Shown in pieces: positions 46,337 through 55,150 of a stretch of 64,000 nucleotides of DNA (positions are counted from its first letter, which is position 1; every line of letters begins with the position of its first letter). The DNA is from Xanthomonas codiaei (GTDB lineage: Bacteria > Pseudomonadota > Gammaproteobacteria > Xanthomonadales > Xanthomonadaceae): assembly GCF_002939785.1 (NCBI RefSeq), contig NZ_MDEC01000005.1:169929-233928 (forward strand), read 5' to 3'. The notes beneath the pieces are model-generated. The model made no database searches, was not told where the DNA came from, and saw only the letters and a program-made list of their open reading frames with translations. The translations under genes were made by a program, and so were the position numbers.

Positions 46337-47533
46337 TCAGGCCAGCGGGATCCGCACCGAGAAGCAGGTGCCGCCTTCCGAACGCGGGCGCACGCTGACC
46401 TCGCAGCCCAGCGTGTCGGCAGCGCGGTGCACGATCCACAGGCCGATGCCCAGGCCATCGCTGCGCGGGTCGGCCTGGCGGAAGGCCCGGAACACCTGTT
46501 CGGGCTGCTCCAGGTTCAGGCCGATGCCGCTGTCGATGATCTCCACCACTGCGTAGCCGGGGCGGCGGCGCACGCCGACCAGCACGCGCCCGCGTTCGGT
46601 GTACTTGACGGCGTTGCCGACCAGGTTGCCGATCAGCGTGGTCAGCAGGGTGGGGTGGCTGCGCACGCGCAGCGAGGTGGGCACGTGGCGCAGCGCCAGG
46701 CATTTGTCGATGGCAGGTTGGCGCCACACGCCCAGCACCGAATGCAGTACGTCTTCCAGCTGCAGCGCCTGCAGGTCCGGCGTGGCGGTCTTGCTCGCGG
46801 CCGCCAGCGTGGCCAGTTCGTCCAGATTGCGCCCGACCAGGTTGATGGCGTCGCGCGCGGTCACCAGGGTGGGAATGGAATCGACGTTGGCATGCCGGCG
46901 CATCTTGTCGATGGCGTAGGCCGCGGTACGCAACGGTGTCTTGAGATCGTGGCCGGCGATGGCCATCAGACGGCTGCGGTAGCGGTCGGACTCTTCGGCG
47001 ATCAGCAGGGCGCGGCGCAATTCCAGCTGCGCCATGGTCTGGCGTGCGAGCGCGCGCAGCGCTTCGACCTGTTCGTCGGTGAGCTGGCGCGGCTTGCGGT
47101 CCAGCACGCAGACCGTGCCAAGCGGCAGACCGTCGGGCGTCTTCAGCAACGCGCCGGCATAGAAGTACAGCGGCGCTTCGCCGGTCACCAGCGGATTGCG
47201 CGAAAAGCGGCTGTCCTGGCGCGTATCCGGAACCACCAGCACATCGTTGTCGAGCAGCGCATGCGCGCACATCGACTTGAACAGCGGCGTCTCGCGTTCG
47301 CCCATGCCGAGTTCGCTCTTGAACCATTGGCGGTCGGCGTCGACCAGACTGATCAGTGCGATCGGGGTCTGGCAGATGATCGAGGCGAGCCGGGTAATGT
47401 CTTCGAAGGCGGCCTCGCGCGGCGTATCGAGCACACCATAGCTGTGCAGCGCCTGGAGGCGAAGTGCCTCGCTCGGTGGTTTGGGTGCGCAGGGAAGTGG
47501 CTCGGCCGCTGGATCGGACAGGACGGTGCTCAT
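46337..47533 (-). CDS. Soluble GAF-domain sensor histidine kinase
   Basis: A 398-residue kinase without membrane helices. GAF domain at about residues 25-170 (AAFEDITRLASIICQTPIALISLVD, GTVCVLDRKPRQL), a dimerisation domain with the phospho-acceptor His in IAGHDLKTPLR (about residue 190), and the ATPase domain with N box GNLVGNAVKYT, G1 IDSGIGL and G2 DGLGIGLWIV. No response regulator is adjacent. The GAF may bind a small molecule or act as a redox/light sensor; ligand unknown. ATG 47533 is chosen over longer frames. Confidence 0.9.
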   Translation of the reverse strand: MSTVLSDPAAEPLPCAPKPPSEALRLQALHSYGVLDTPREAAFEDITRLASIICQTPIALISLVDADRQWFKSELGMGERETPLFKSMCAHALLDNDVLVVPDTRQDSRFSRNPLVTGEAPLYFYAGALLKTPDGLPLGTVCVLDRKPRQLTDEQVEALRALARQTMAQLELRRALLIAEESDRYRSRLMAIAGHDLKTPLRTAAYAIDKMRRHANVDSIPTLVTARDAINLVGRNLDELATLAAASKTATPDLQALQLEDVLHSVLGVWRQPAIDKCLALRHVPTSLRVRSHPTLLTTLIGNLVGNAVKYTERGRVLVGVRRRPGYAVVEIIDSGIGLNLEQPEQVFRAFRQADPRSDGLGIGLWIVHRAADTLGCEVSVRPRSEGGTCFSVRIPLA

Positions 47534-48201
47534 GCGCGGGAGGTGAATGGGATGAGCCGCAAGCATAGGGCATGACCGTGCGCAGCAGGTGTGCAGCCCG
47601 ACGCACCGGTCGGGAACTGTGACTGACGACCTGGACACGCCGGCGCTGGTGTCATGTGGATGGGCGCCTGCCATGCAGGAGGGCAGCTGGCCGCACTGGC
47701 CTCGCTGCCTGCCGAGCGCACCCGAATCCTTCGATCGTCGGCTTTGGACGGAGGTGGTCGCAGCATTGGGGGCGCTGTGCGGCGGCCGGCCCGGTGGCTC
47801 GGGCCGTCATCGGGATGTGCCGTATGCGGCAGCGTCGCCGTGCCCGCCGATCCTGGCTGAGGACGGGGCGCTGCAGGTCAACTGCGCCGGGTCTGCGGCA
47901 GACCTTCGCCAGAGCCAAGGGTTCGTGGGCTGAAGGAGGCCGCTTGATCCTGGTCGACAACGATTGTCGAGCGCGCCAGTCCGATGCCTTCGTACCGGGT
48001 GCCTCCATCGGCCTTCGGGCGCGATCGGCCTGATGGCCGCATCGACCAGTGCGAAACACCGCCCTGGTCAGCACGCCGCGACGCTCGCGCAGTTGCCGGG
48101 GCAGGCGCAGATGCCAAGGGCCTGGGCGAAGGGTGCGACATGCTGTCGCGGCCAGGGAGCCAGCCTCGCGGCGGCAGTGCCTGGCCGCTTACACTGCCGC
48201 C
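47534..48201. other. Intergenic region before the DUF2946 gene
   Basis: 668 bases. The only ordered feature I can support is the 17-bp palindrome TCGACAACGATTGTCGA at 47954-47970. Frames here have the composition of chance frames. Confidence 0.45.
47954..47970. promoter_or_regulatory. Perfect 17-bp palindrome, possible operator
   Basis: TCGACAA-CGA-TTGTCGA. About 230 bases upstream of the DUF2946/TonB receptor group. No matching known consensus; could be a binding site for an unidentified regulator. Confidence 0.3.
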
Positions 48202-48654
48202 ATGCTGCGTTCGCTCCGCCGCCATCGCCCGATGCATCTGCTGGCCTGCCTGGCGCTGCTGCTGTTGCTGGTGGCGCCGCCGATCAGTCGCTGGAATCAG
48301 GGGCTGGCGCAGGAGCCGATGTGCATGAGTGTGCAGGCCGGCAGCCTGGCTGCCGTGCTGCTCCCCCAGCAGACGATATCGGCGCAGCACGCGTCGCATC
48401 ACGCCGAGCTTGCGGCGGCGATCAGTCGGCACCCGGGCGACCACGATGCCGCCCACCATGGCGAAGCCTGCGACTACTGCGTGCTGGCTGCAAGGCTGTT
48501 GCCCTGGTTGGTGCTGGCGGTGCTGTGCCTGTTGCAGTTGCGGCCGACGACGACATCCACACGCGCCGACGCGCCGCGCCGGGCGGCGCTGCGCTGGGCA
48601 GCGCATGGCGCGCGCGGGCCACCGCTTTACGTAGGCCTCGCCCGCCGCGGGCGT
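48202..48654 (+). CDS. DUF2946-type protein, 3' end undefined
   Basis: A membrane-anchored protein starting MLRSLRRHRPMHLLACLALL, with one helix, a His-rich segment (QHASHHAELAAA) and HHGEACDYCVLA, the C-x-x-C DUF2946 signature, then a second helix (LLPWLVLAVLCLLQL). These proteins are often next to copper-linked TonB receptors. The frame has no stop at the usual 140-150 codons; it stays open through the hairpin element and into the receptor gene (50328). The end given is only where the family-like part ends, so a lost stop or a frameshift is likely. Confidence 0.55.
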
Positions 48655-48771
48655 TCGTCTCACCACTGCCGTTGCGCCGCCGTTGCTTCGGCCTGCGCGT
48701 GCGTGTCTGGACGAAGCGCCCGTTTCTTGAATCCAGCCAGCGCCCGCCGAGTTGCGGTGGCGCGCGGCTTG

Positions 48772-48914
48772 GAGCCGCTGACAAAACGACTGCGCAGCCG
48801 ACAGGCAGGCGCGGCCGGCGCGCGCAATCGGTATGTACAAGGTGTACACGCCGGTTCCGAGCCGTGCCGTCCACACCACCTGACCAGCGCTCGCGACGTT
48901 CTGTCAGCCGCTCT
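48772..48914. repeat. Long hairpin repeat (TAACAAAAC type), full copy 2
   Basis: Left arm begins GAGCCGCTGACAAAACGACT, right arm ends GACGTTCTGTCAGCCGCTC. Core has GTACAAGGTGTACA and TTCCGAGC, as in 11023-11167. It separates the DUF2946 gene from the TonB receptor and forms part of the receptor leader. Confidence 0.8.
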
Positions 48915-48946
48915 CCGTGCCGTTTCGGAACGGCAAAGGCTTGCTC

Positions 48947-50974
48947 ATGCGTTGGGGATTGTTGAGAACGTTGTGGTGCGCGCCTTCGTTGGCGCTGATG
49001 TACGGACCTGCCTGCGAACTGCAGGCGCAGCAGGCGGCATTGACGCTGGGCAAGGTGCAGGTCAGCGAGCCGGCTCAGCGCTTCCCGGGTGCGGCGCGGG
49101 TGCTCAGTTCGGTGGATGTGATCGGCGGCGAGCTGTTGCACGATCAGCATGTGGATTACAGCTGGGAACTGCTGATGCGCGCGCCCGGCGTGCAGGTCAC
49201 CCAGTTCCGCATGGGCACCGACGCAGGGCGGTTTTCCTTCCGTGGCTTCAACGGAGAGGGGCGGATCAATGCGGTCAAGCTGCTGATCGACGGCATCCCC
49301 AGCAACGACAATGCCGGCGGCATGCCGTATCTGGATGCGGTGTTTCCGCAGGACATCAGCGCCATCGAGATCGTGCGCGGCACCAACGACGCGCGCTACG
49401 GCTTGAACGCCATCGCCGGCAGCGTGGATGTGCTCACCCGCACCGGCGGAAACGATGGCCGCCTCAGCGTCACCGCCGGCAGTTTCGGCGCGCGCGAGGT
49501 GCAACTGGGCAAGGGCATCGAGCGGGGCGCCTGGAGCCAGAACTATGTGCTGGCCTGGCGCGATTCCGATGGTTATCGCGAGCATGCCGATGCGCGCAAA
49601 CGCAGCGTTGCCGGCAAGTGGTTCTACACCGACCCGGATGGCGTGTTTCGTGCCGGGCTGACTACGCGCTACTACGACAACCACGCGTTGGAGGCGGGCT
49701 ACCTGGATGCGGCCACCGCGCGTGCGGCGCCGCGCAGTTCACCGGCGTATGCGCAGGACGATCGCAGCGAACGCCGCGTGCGGCAGACCGCACTGCACGT
49801 GGATGGTGTGCTGGGTGCGGATGCGCAGTGGAGCGCCAAGGCCTACCAGAACGATTACCGCAACCAGCGTTGGGTGCGCTTTTCCGCCGCCGGCCTGCAG
49901 CAGGAGCGCGACACCGACGAAACCCATCGCGGCGTGTTGCTGCGGGGCAACTGGCAGCCCGGTTGGGAGGTCATGGACACCAGCCTGGAAGCCGGCATGG
50001 ATGCGCAATGGCAAACCAATCAGTCGCAGCGGTATCGCACCGCCGCGCGTGTGCGCGGCGTGCAGCTGCGCGATTGGGACTACGACCTGCGCACGCACGG
50101 CGCCTATGTGCAGGCGGTCCTCAAGCCGACAGAACGCCTGCAGCTGGTGCCCGGCTACCGTATCGATTGGGTCGATGGCCGGCTGCACGATGTGCTGGCC
50201 GGCGTATCTGCGCCCACTTACGACTACGGCAGCATCAGGCAGCCCAAGGTCAGCGCCAGCTATCGCGTGGGCGCGCAGGGCAGCGTCTATGCCAACTGGG
50301 GGCGCAGCTTCCAGATCGGCAGCGGTGATGGCGCGTACCGCCGGCAATCGGGCAACCTCGGTCCGTCGATCAACGATGGCTGGGAAGCCGGGTTCAAGTT
50401 TGCGCCGTCGGCGGTGCTGGATGGGCGGCTGGCGTACTGGGGGCAACGCGCCTCCGGCGAGGTGGCCACCATTCTTGGCGTCAATGGGATTGCCGGCGTC
50501 GGCGACGTGGCCAACGTGGGGCGCACGTTGCGGCGTGGATGGGATGCGCAGTTGAATTTGCAGCCGGCCGAGCATTGGCGCGCATGGATGTCGTATTCGC
50601 GGCAGAAGGCCAGTATCGCCACGCCCGACCCGAGCGCGCCGGCCACGCGCGGCAAGGAGATCGAGAACGTGCCGCACTGGCTGGCCAGCGCCGGGCTGGA
50701 ATGGCAGGTCACGCCTGCCGTGCAGCTCAGCGCATGGGGCAATGCGCAAGGTGCTTACTTCCTGGAGCGCAGCAACACGCTGGGCCGCACCGGCGGCTAT
50801 GCCCTGCTCAATCTGGGCGCGCGCTGGAGCGTGAACGCAGGCAATGCGCTGAGCCTGCAGCTGCGCAATGCGACCGATCGCGCCTATGTCTATGCGTGGT
50901 ACGACAGCGGCAGTTCCGGCTACTCGCCGGGCGATGGCCGCGCGCTGTCGCTGTCTTGGGATTGGAGCTTCTGA
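48947..50974 (+). CDS. TonB-dependent receptor (metal or siderophore type)
   Basis: A 675-residue outer-membrane receptor. Signal peptide from ATG 48947 (RWGLLRTLWCAPSLALMYGP), plug with VLSSVDVIGGELLHDQHVDYSWELLMRAP and FPQDISAIEIVRGTNDARYGLNAIAGSV, and a barrel ending LSLSWDWSF. An AAAGG is eight bases before the start; an in-frame GTG at 48917 is also possible. It overlaps PepSY by one base, so its transport is tied to reduction by PepSY. A DUF2946 gene precedes it, as in copper- or iron-linked uptake groups. Confidence 0.9.
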   Translation: MRWGLLRTLWCAPSLALMYGPACELQAQQAALTLGKVQVSEPAQRFPGAARVLSSVDVIGGELLHDQHVDYSWELLMRAPGVQVTQFRMGTDAGRFSFRGFNGEGRINAVKLLIDGIPSNDNAGGMPYLDAVFPQDISAIEIVRGTNDARYGLNAIAGSVDVLTRTGGNDGRLSVTAGSFGAREVQLGKGIERGAWSQNYVLAWRDSDGYREHADARKRSVAGKWFYTDPDGVFRAGLTTRYYDNHALEAGYLDAATARAAPRSSPAYAQDDRSERRVRQTALHVDGVLGADAQWSAKAYQNDYRNQRWVRFSAAGLQQERDTDETHRGVLLRGNWQPGWEVMDTSLEAGMDAQWQTNQSQRYRTAARVRGVQLRDWDYDLRTHGAYVQAVLKPTERLQLVPGYRIDWVDGRLHDVLAGVSAPTYDYGSIRQPKVSASYRVGAQGSVYANWGRSFQIGSGDGAYRRQSGNLGPSINDGWEAGFKFAPSAVLDGRLAYWGQRASGEVATILGVNGIAGVGDVANVGRTLRRGWDAQLNLQPAEHWRAWMSYSRQKASIATPDPSAPATRGKEIENVPHWLASAGLEWQVTPAVQLSAWGNAQGAYFLERSNTLGRTGGYALLNLGARWSVNAGNALSLQLRNATDRAYVYAWYDSGSSGYSPGDGRALSLSWDWSF

Positions 50975-52536
50975 TGCGCGCACGCGTTGCTCATGACCGG
51001 GTCGTCCCGACGCCGCAGGATGGCCGCTGGCGGTTCTATCGCGCGGTATGGCGCTGGCACTTCTACGCCGGCCTGCTGGTGCTGCCCTTCATCATCTGGC
51101 TGGCGATGACGGGTGCGGCATTTCTCTATCAGGAAGCGATCGACCGTGGCGTGCACCACGCCCTCAAGGTGGTGCCGGTGGGGACGGCACGCGCCTCCGC
51201 ACAGCAACTGGTGGAAGCGGCGCAGCGCCATCAGCCAGGCCGCCTGTTCCGCTACACCACGCCGAAGTACGCCGATGCCAGCGCCGAGATCGGGTTGGTG
51301 GATGCGCATGGCGCGCGGCAGGTGGTGTACCTGGACCCGTACCGCACGCGCGTATTGGGCAGCCTGCCCGAGCACGGCACGCTGGCCTGGACCATCCGCC
51401 GGCTGCACAGTCTTGAAGTGTTCGGGCCACTGGCGCGTGGGCTGATCGAAATGGCCGCCGGCTGGGCAATCGTGCTGGTGCTCACCGGTGCCTATCTGTG
51501 GTGGCCACGTGGGCGGCGCGGTGGCGTGATCAGCGTGCGTGGCGCTCCGCAACAGCGACTGTTCTGGCGTGACCTGCATGCGGTGACCGGTGCTGGCGTC
51601 GGCGCGGTGCTGCTGTTCCTGGCGCTGACCGGCATGCCGTGGTCGTGGCTCTGGGGCGCGCAGGTCAATCGCTGGGCCAACGGCCACGACTTCGGCTATC
51701 CGGCCGGATTGCGCGTGCAGCTCCCGATGTCGCAGCAGCGGCTCGCCGACAGCGGCGACACCGCGTGGTCGCTGCGCCAGGCGCGAGTGCCGGCGTCCTT
51801 GCTGCCGGGGAGTGCAAGTGCCTGGCCTGCTGCCTGTAAGGGTGATGCGCTGGCGAGTGGGCCGCAGGCGGTTGCGATGCATGCGACCGACCCTCACCCC
51901 AACCCCTCTCCCGACGGGAGAGGGGCGAACATGCGCGCTCCTGCAGCGGAACACTGGGAACATTCAGAACACGCAACGCATGCGGGCGCAGCCAGCGTCG
52001 CTGCGCCTGGCCATGCGGCGATAGGGCTGGACGCAGCGCTGGCGCGGTTCGATGCACTCGGCATGGTGCAGGGTTACAGCGTCCTGCCACCGCGTGGTGT
52101 CTCCGGCGTCTATACCGCCTCGGTCTATCCGTCCGACCTGCAGCGGCAGCGGGTCATCCATCTGGATCAGTACAGCGGCGCGGTGTTGCTGGATATGAGA
52201 TATCGCGATTACGGGCCGCTGGCGAAGATGCTGGAGTGGGGCATCAATGTGCACCTGGGCCAGCAATACGGCACTGCCAATCAGCTGATCCTGTTGTTTG
52301 CCTGCATGACGATCGTGCTGTTGTGCGTGAGCGCGGTGCTGATGTGGTGGAAGCGACGCCCGAGCGGCGGACTGGGCGTGCCGCCATTGCCGGCAGATCC
52401 ACGCACGCTGCGTGGTCTGATGGTACTGCTGGTGGTCTGCGGGTTGATCTTCCCGCTGGTCGGCATGTCGTTGTTGCTGATCTGGCTGTTCGATCGCTAC
52501 TGGATGCGCCGTGCACGCGCAGGTGCGGCTGCCTGA
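50974..52536 (+). CDS. PepSY-associated TM helix protein (iron/siderophore reductase type)
   Basis: A 520-residue protein with about four to five helices and two PepSY domains. RFYRAVWRWHFYAGLLVLPFIIWLA is the start, then RRLHSLEVFG, RGLIEMAAGWAIVLVLTGAY and RDLHAVTGAGVGAVLLFLALTGMPWSW. The His-containing helices may bind heme, and the family reduces ferric siderophores. Residues about 306-319 (DPHPNPSPDGRGAN) come from a hairpin repeat lying in frame within the gene. Couples to the receptor through TGATG. Confidence 0.88.
   Translation: MRARVAHDRVVPTPQDGRWRFYRAVWRWHFYAGLLVLPFIIWLAMTGAAFLYQEAIDRGVHHALKVVPVGTARASAQQLVEAAQRHQPGRLFRYTTPKYADASAEIGLVDAHGARQVVYLDPYRTRVLGSLPEHGTLAWTIRRLHSLEVFGPLARGLIEMAAGWAIVLVLTGAYLWWPRGRRGGVISVRGAPQQRLFWRDLHAVTGAGVGAVLLFLALTGMPWSWLWGAQVNRWANGHDFGYPAGLRVQLPMSQQRLADSGDTAWSLRQARVPASLLPGSASAWPAACKGDALASGPQAVAMHATDPHPNPSPDGRGANMRAPAAEHWEHSEHATHAGAASVAAPGHAAIGLDAALARFDALGMVQGYSVLPPRGVSGVYTASVYPSDLQRQRVIHLDQYSGAVLLDMRYRDYGPLAKMLEWGINVHLGQQYGTANQLILLFACMTIVLLCVSAVLMWWKRRPSGGLGVPPLPADPRTLRGLMVLLVVCGLIFPLVGMSLLLIWLFDRYWMRRARAGAAA
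51889..51930 (+). repeat. CCCTCACCCC-type hairpin repeat inside a coding region
   Basis: CCCTCACCCC, then CCCCTCTCCC (51903-51912), GAC, GGGAGAGGGG (51916-51925). It is a known-looking intergenic repeat of xanthomonads, here in frame in the PepSY gene. Confidence 0.65.
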
Positions 52537-52589
52537 CGCTGCGTGCATCGCCGCTGCAGGCGCTGCCGCTTGCAGCACGCCGCTGCGTG

Positions 52590-53315
52590 CTAGATGTCTT
52601 CGTGAATGCCGCACTCGCGCTTGAGCCCGAAAAAGCGCGTGTCTTCCTCGCGCATGCCCGGTTCCCAGCGGCGGGTGGTATGGAAATCGCCGATGGACAC
52701 GTAGCCCTGCTCCCACAGTGGGTGATAGGGCAGGTCATGGGCCTGCAGGTATTGCCACACGTCGCGATCGGTCCAGTCGGCGATGGGGCTGACCTTGTAG
52801 CGGTCGCCACGCTTCTGCACGATCGGGGTCTGCGCGCGGCCGCCGGACTGGCTGCGGCGCAGGCCGGTGAACCAGGTGCCCACGTTGAGCTCGTCCAGTG
52901 CGCGCCGCATCGGCTCGACCTTGCGCAGGTTGTTGTACTGATCGATGCCGACCATGCCCTGCTCCCACAGGCGCCCGTGGCGGGCTTCCATCCAGGCGCG
53001 GCTGACCAGCGGGCGATACACCTTGAGGTTGAGCTTGAGCCGGTCGGTCAAGGCATCGGCGAAGCGGTAGGTCTCCGGGAACAGGTAGCCGGTATCGATC
53101 AGGATCACCGGAATGTCTGGGCGCTGCTGGGACAACAGGTGCAGCGTCACTGCGGATTGCGCACCGAAGCTGGATGAGAGTGCGGCCTCCTGTGGCCCGT
53201 GCTGCAAGGCCCAGGCGACGCGCTCGTCGGCGCGCAGGCCTTCCAGCTGCGCGTTGAGCGTGTCCAGGTCGTCCAGCGCCGAAGAGGTGTTCGATGCAGC
53301 GGGCAGCGCGGTCAT
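52590..53315 (-). CDS. cysH: Phosphoadenylylsulfate (PAPS) reductase
   Basis: A 241-residue thioredoxin-dependent enzyme reducing PAPS to sulfite. [15 protein letters not shown] is the PP-loop-like site, [16 protein letters not shown] and [12 protein letters not shown] the nucleotide region, [15 protein letters not shown] follows, and the C-terminal KRECGIHE holds the active Cys. It lacks the CC...CxxC cluster of APS reductases, so it should use PAPS, which agrees with cysC nearby. It overlaps cysI by ATGA and ends the cysJIH unit. Confidence 0.95.
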   Translation of the reverse strand: MTALPAASNTSSALDDLDTLNAQLEGLRADERVAWALQHGPQEAALSSSFGAQSAVTLHLLSQQRPDIPVILIDTGYLFPETYRFADALTDRLKLNLKVYRPLVSRAWMEARHGRLWEQGMVGIDQYNNLRKVEPMRRALDELNVGTWFTGLRRSQSGGRAQTPIVQKRGDRYKVSPIADWTDRDVWQYLQAHDLPYHPLWEQGYVSIGDFHTTRRWEPGMREEDTRFFGLKRECGIHEDI

Positions 53316-55030
53316 GCGAGCAGTTCCAGGTCGAGGTGGCGGTGCGTGGGGTAGGGCGGCAGCGCGATCAGGCCGCTGCGGTGCAGGAAATCGCCGAAGC
53401 CTTCGTCGCCGGCCTGGTCGCGTTCGGCCGCATAGCGGGCCAGCAGCGGATCGAGCGCGGCGAGGATGTCCGCTTCGGTGATGTTTTCGCGATACAAGGT
53501 GTTGAGGCGTTGGCCGCGGCGGTCGCCGCCCAGCATCAGGTTGTAGCGGCCGGGCGCCTTGCCCACCAGCGCGATTTCGGCCAGGTACGGCCGCGAGCAA
53601 CCGTTCGGGCAACCGGACAGGCGTAGCACGATGGGCGTGTCGGCCAGGCCGTGCCGTTCCAGCAGCGGCTGCAAGGCCGCGCTGAAGTTCGGCAGGTAGC
53701 GCTCGGCCTCGGCCATCGCCAGGCCGCAGGTGGGCAGCGCCACACAGGCCATCGCGCCGCGCGCCAGCGCGCTGGCAGCGTGGTTGCCCGCATCCAGCGC
53801 GTACTGCGCGATGAGCGCGTCGATGCGCGCGCGCGCGCTGGCGGGCACACCGGCGATGACCAGGTTCTGGTTGGGCGTCATGCGGAACTCGCCCACCTGC
53901 AACTGTGCGATCAATTGTGCAATGGCACGCAGCCCGCTCAGGTGCGCGGCGGTTTCGGTGTCGGCAATGCGGCCGGCCGGCAGCGACAGGGTCAGGTGCC
54001 ACAGGCCGTCTTCGCCCTCCACCCAGCCATAGCGGTCGCCGTTGTGGTCGAAGGCAAAGCGCTGCGCCGGCTGCAGCGCAAAGCCGGCACGGCGCTCGAT
54101 CTCGGCCACGATGGTGTCCAGGCCATGATCGTCGATGGTGTACTTGAAGCGCGCCCGCTTGCGCACCGCGCGGTTGCCGAAGTCGCGTTGGGTGGTGACG
54201 ACGGCGGTGGCGATGTCCAGCAACTGCGCGCGGGTGACGAAACCGATCACGTTGGCCACGCGCGGCCAGGTCTCGGCGTCGCCGTGGGTGGCGCCCATGC
54301 CGCCGCCGATGCTGACGTTGTAACCGAGCAGCTCGCCCCCGCGCAGGATCGCGATGAAGCCAAGATCGTTGGCGAACACGTCCACGTCGTTGAGCGGTGG
54401 TGCGGCAAACCCGATCTTGAACTTGCGCGGCAGATAGCGATCGCCATAGATCGGCTCGTCTTCGCTGCCGGAACCGGACACGCGCTCTTCGTCCAGCCAG
54501 ATCTCGTAATACGCACGGGTATTGGGCAGCAGATGCTCGGACACGCGTGCCGCATCGGCATACAACGTGGCATGCGCTTGCGACAGCAGCGGGTTGGCGG
54601 CCACCTGCACGTTGCGATTGACATCGCCACAGGCGGCCAGGGTATCGATCAAGGTGGCATTGATGGCCTGCATGGTCGCCTTGAGCTCGCGCTTGATCAC
54701 ACCATGGAACTGGAACGCCTGGCGCGTGGTGATGCGCAGCGAATGATTGGCATACCGGGTGGCGATGCCGTCCAGTGCCAGCCACTGCGTGGGCGAAATC
54801 ACCCCGCCCGGCGTGCGCGTGCGGATCATGAACTGATACGCCGGCTCGAGCTTCTGCCGACGCCGCTCGTCACGGATATCGCGGTCGTCCTGCTGGTAGC
54901 TGCCGTGATACTTGATCAGGGTCTGATCGTCCTCACGCAACGCCCCGGTCACCGCATCGGCCAGGCTCTGCTCCAGCGAGCCCCGCAGGCGACGGCTTTC
55001 GGATTTGATGTCTTCGACGGAGTGGCTCAT
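53312..55030 (-). CDS. cysI: Sulfite reductase hemoprotein beta subunit
   Basis: A 572-residue NADPH-dependent sulfite reductase subunit that reduces sulfite to sulfide with siroheme and a [4Fe-4S] cluster. [24 protein letters not shown] and the C-terminal cluster ligands ([15 protein letters not shown] and [11 protein letters not shown]) are intact. It follows cysJ after 120 bases that hold a GGGATTC element; this element could affect read-through between J and I. Confidence 0.97.
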   Translation of the reverse strand: MSHSVEDIKSESRRLRGSLEQSLADAVTGALREDDQTLIKYHGSYQQDDRDIRDERRRQKLEPAYQFMIRTRTPGGVISPTQWLALDGIATRYANHSLRITTRQAFQFHGVIKRELKATMQAINATLIDTLAACGDVNRNVQVAANPLLSQAHATLYADAARVSEHLLPNTRAYYEIWLDEERVSGSGSEDEPIYGDRYLPRKFKIGFAAPPLNDVDVFANDLGFIAILRGGELLGYNVSIGGGMGATHGDAETWPRVANVIGFVTRAQLLDIATAVVTTQRDFGNRAVRKRARFKYTIDDHGLDTIVAEIERRAGFALQPAQRFAFDHNGDRYGWVEGEDGLWHLTLSLPAGRIADTETAAHLSGLRAIAQLIAQLQVGEFRMTPNQNLVIAGVPASARARIDALIAQYALDAGNHAASALARGAMACVALPTCGLAMAEAERYLPNFSAALQPLLERHGLADTPIVLRLSGCPNGCSRPYLAEIALVGKAPGRYNLMLGGDRRGQRLNTLYRENITEADILAALDPLLARYAAERDQAGDEGFGDFLHRSGLIALPPYPTHRHLDLELLA

Positions 55031-55148
55031 GACGGGATTCGGTATTCGTGATTCGGCAGTGGCAACAAGGAGCGGGCAGTGCCCACAAGACACAACGATC
55101 GCGGACATCCGCTGTTACACATCCCCAATCCCCACTCCCGAATCCCAG
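55031..55148. repeat. GGGATTC-family element R6 between cysI and cysJ
   Basis: Left units begin right after the cysI start codon boundary (GACGGGATTCGGTATTCG), right arm near 55129-55148 (ATCCCCAATCCCCACTCCCG). It occupies nearly the whole 120-base gap. Confidence 0.6.
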
Positions 55149-55150
55149 CC

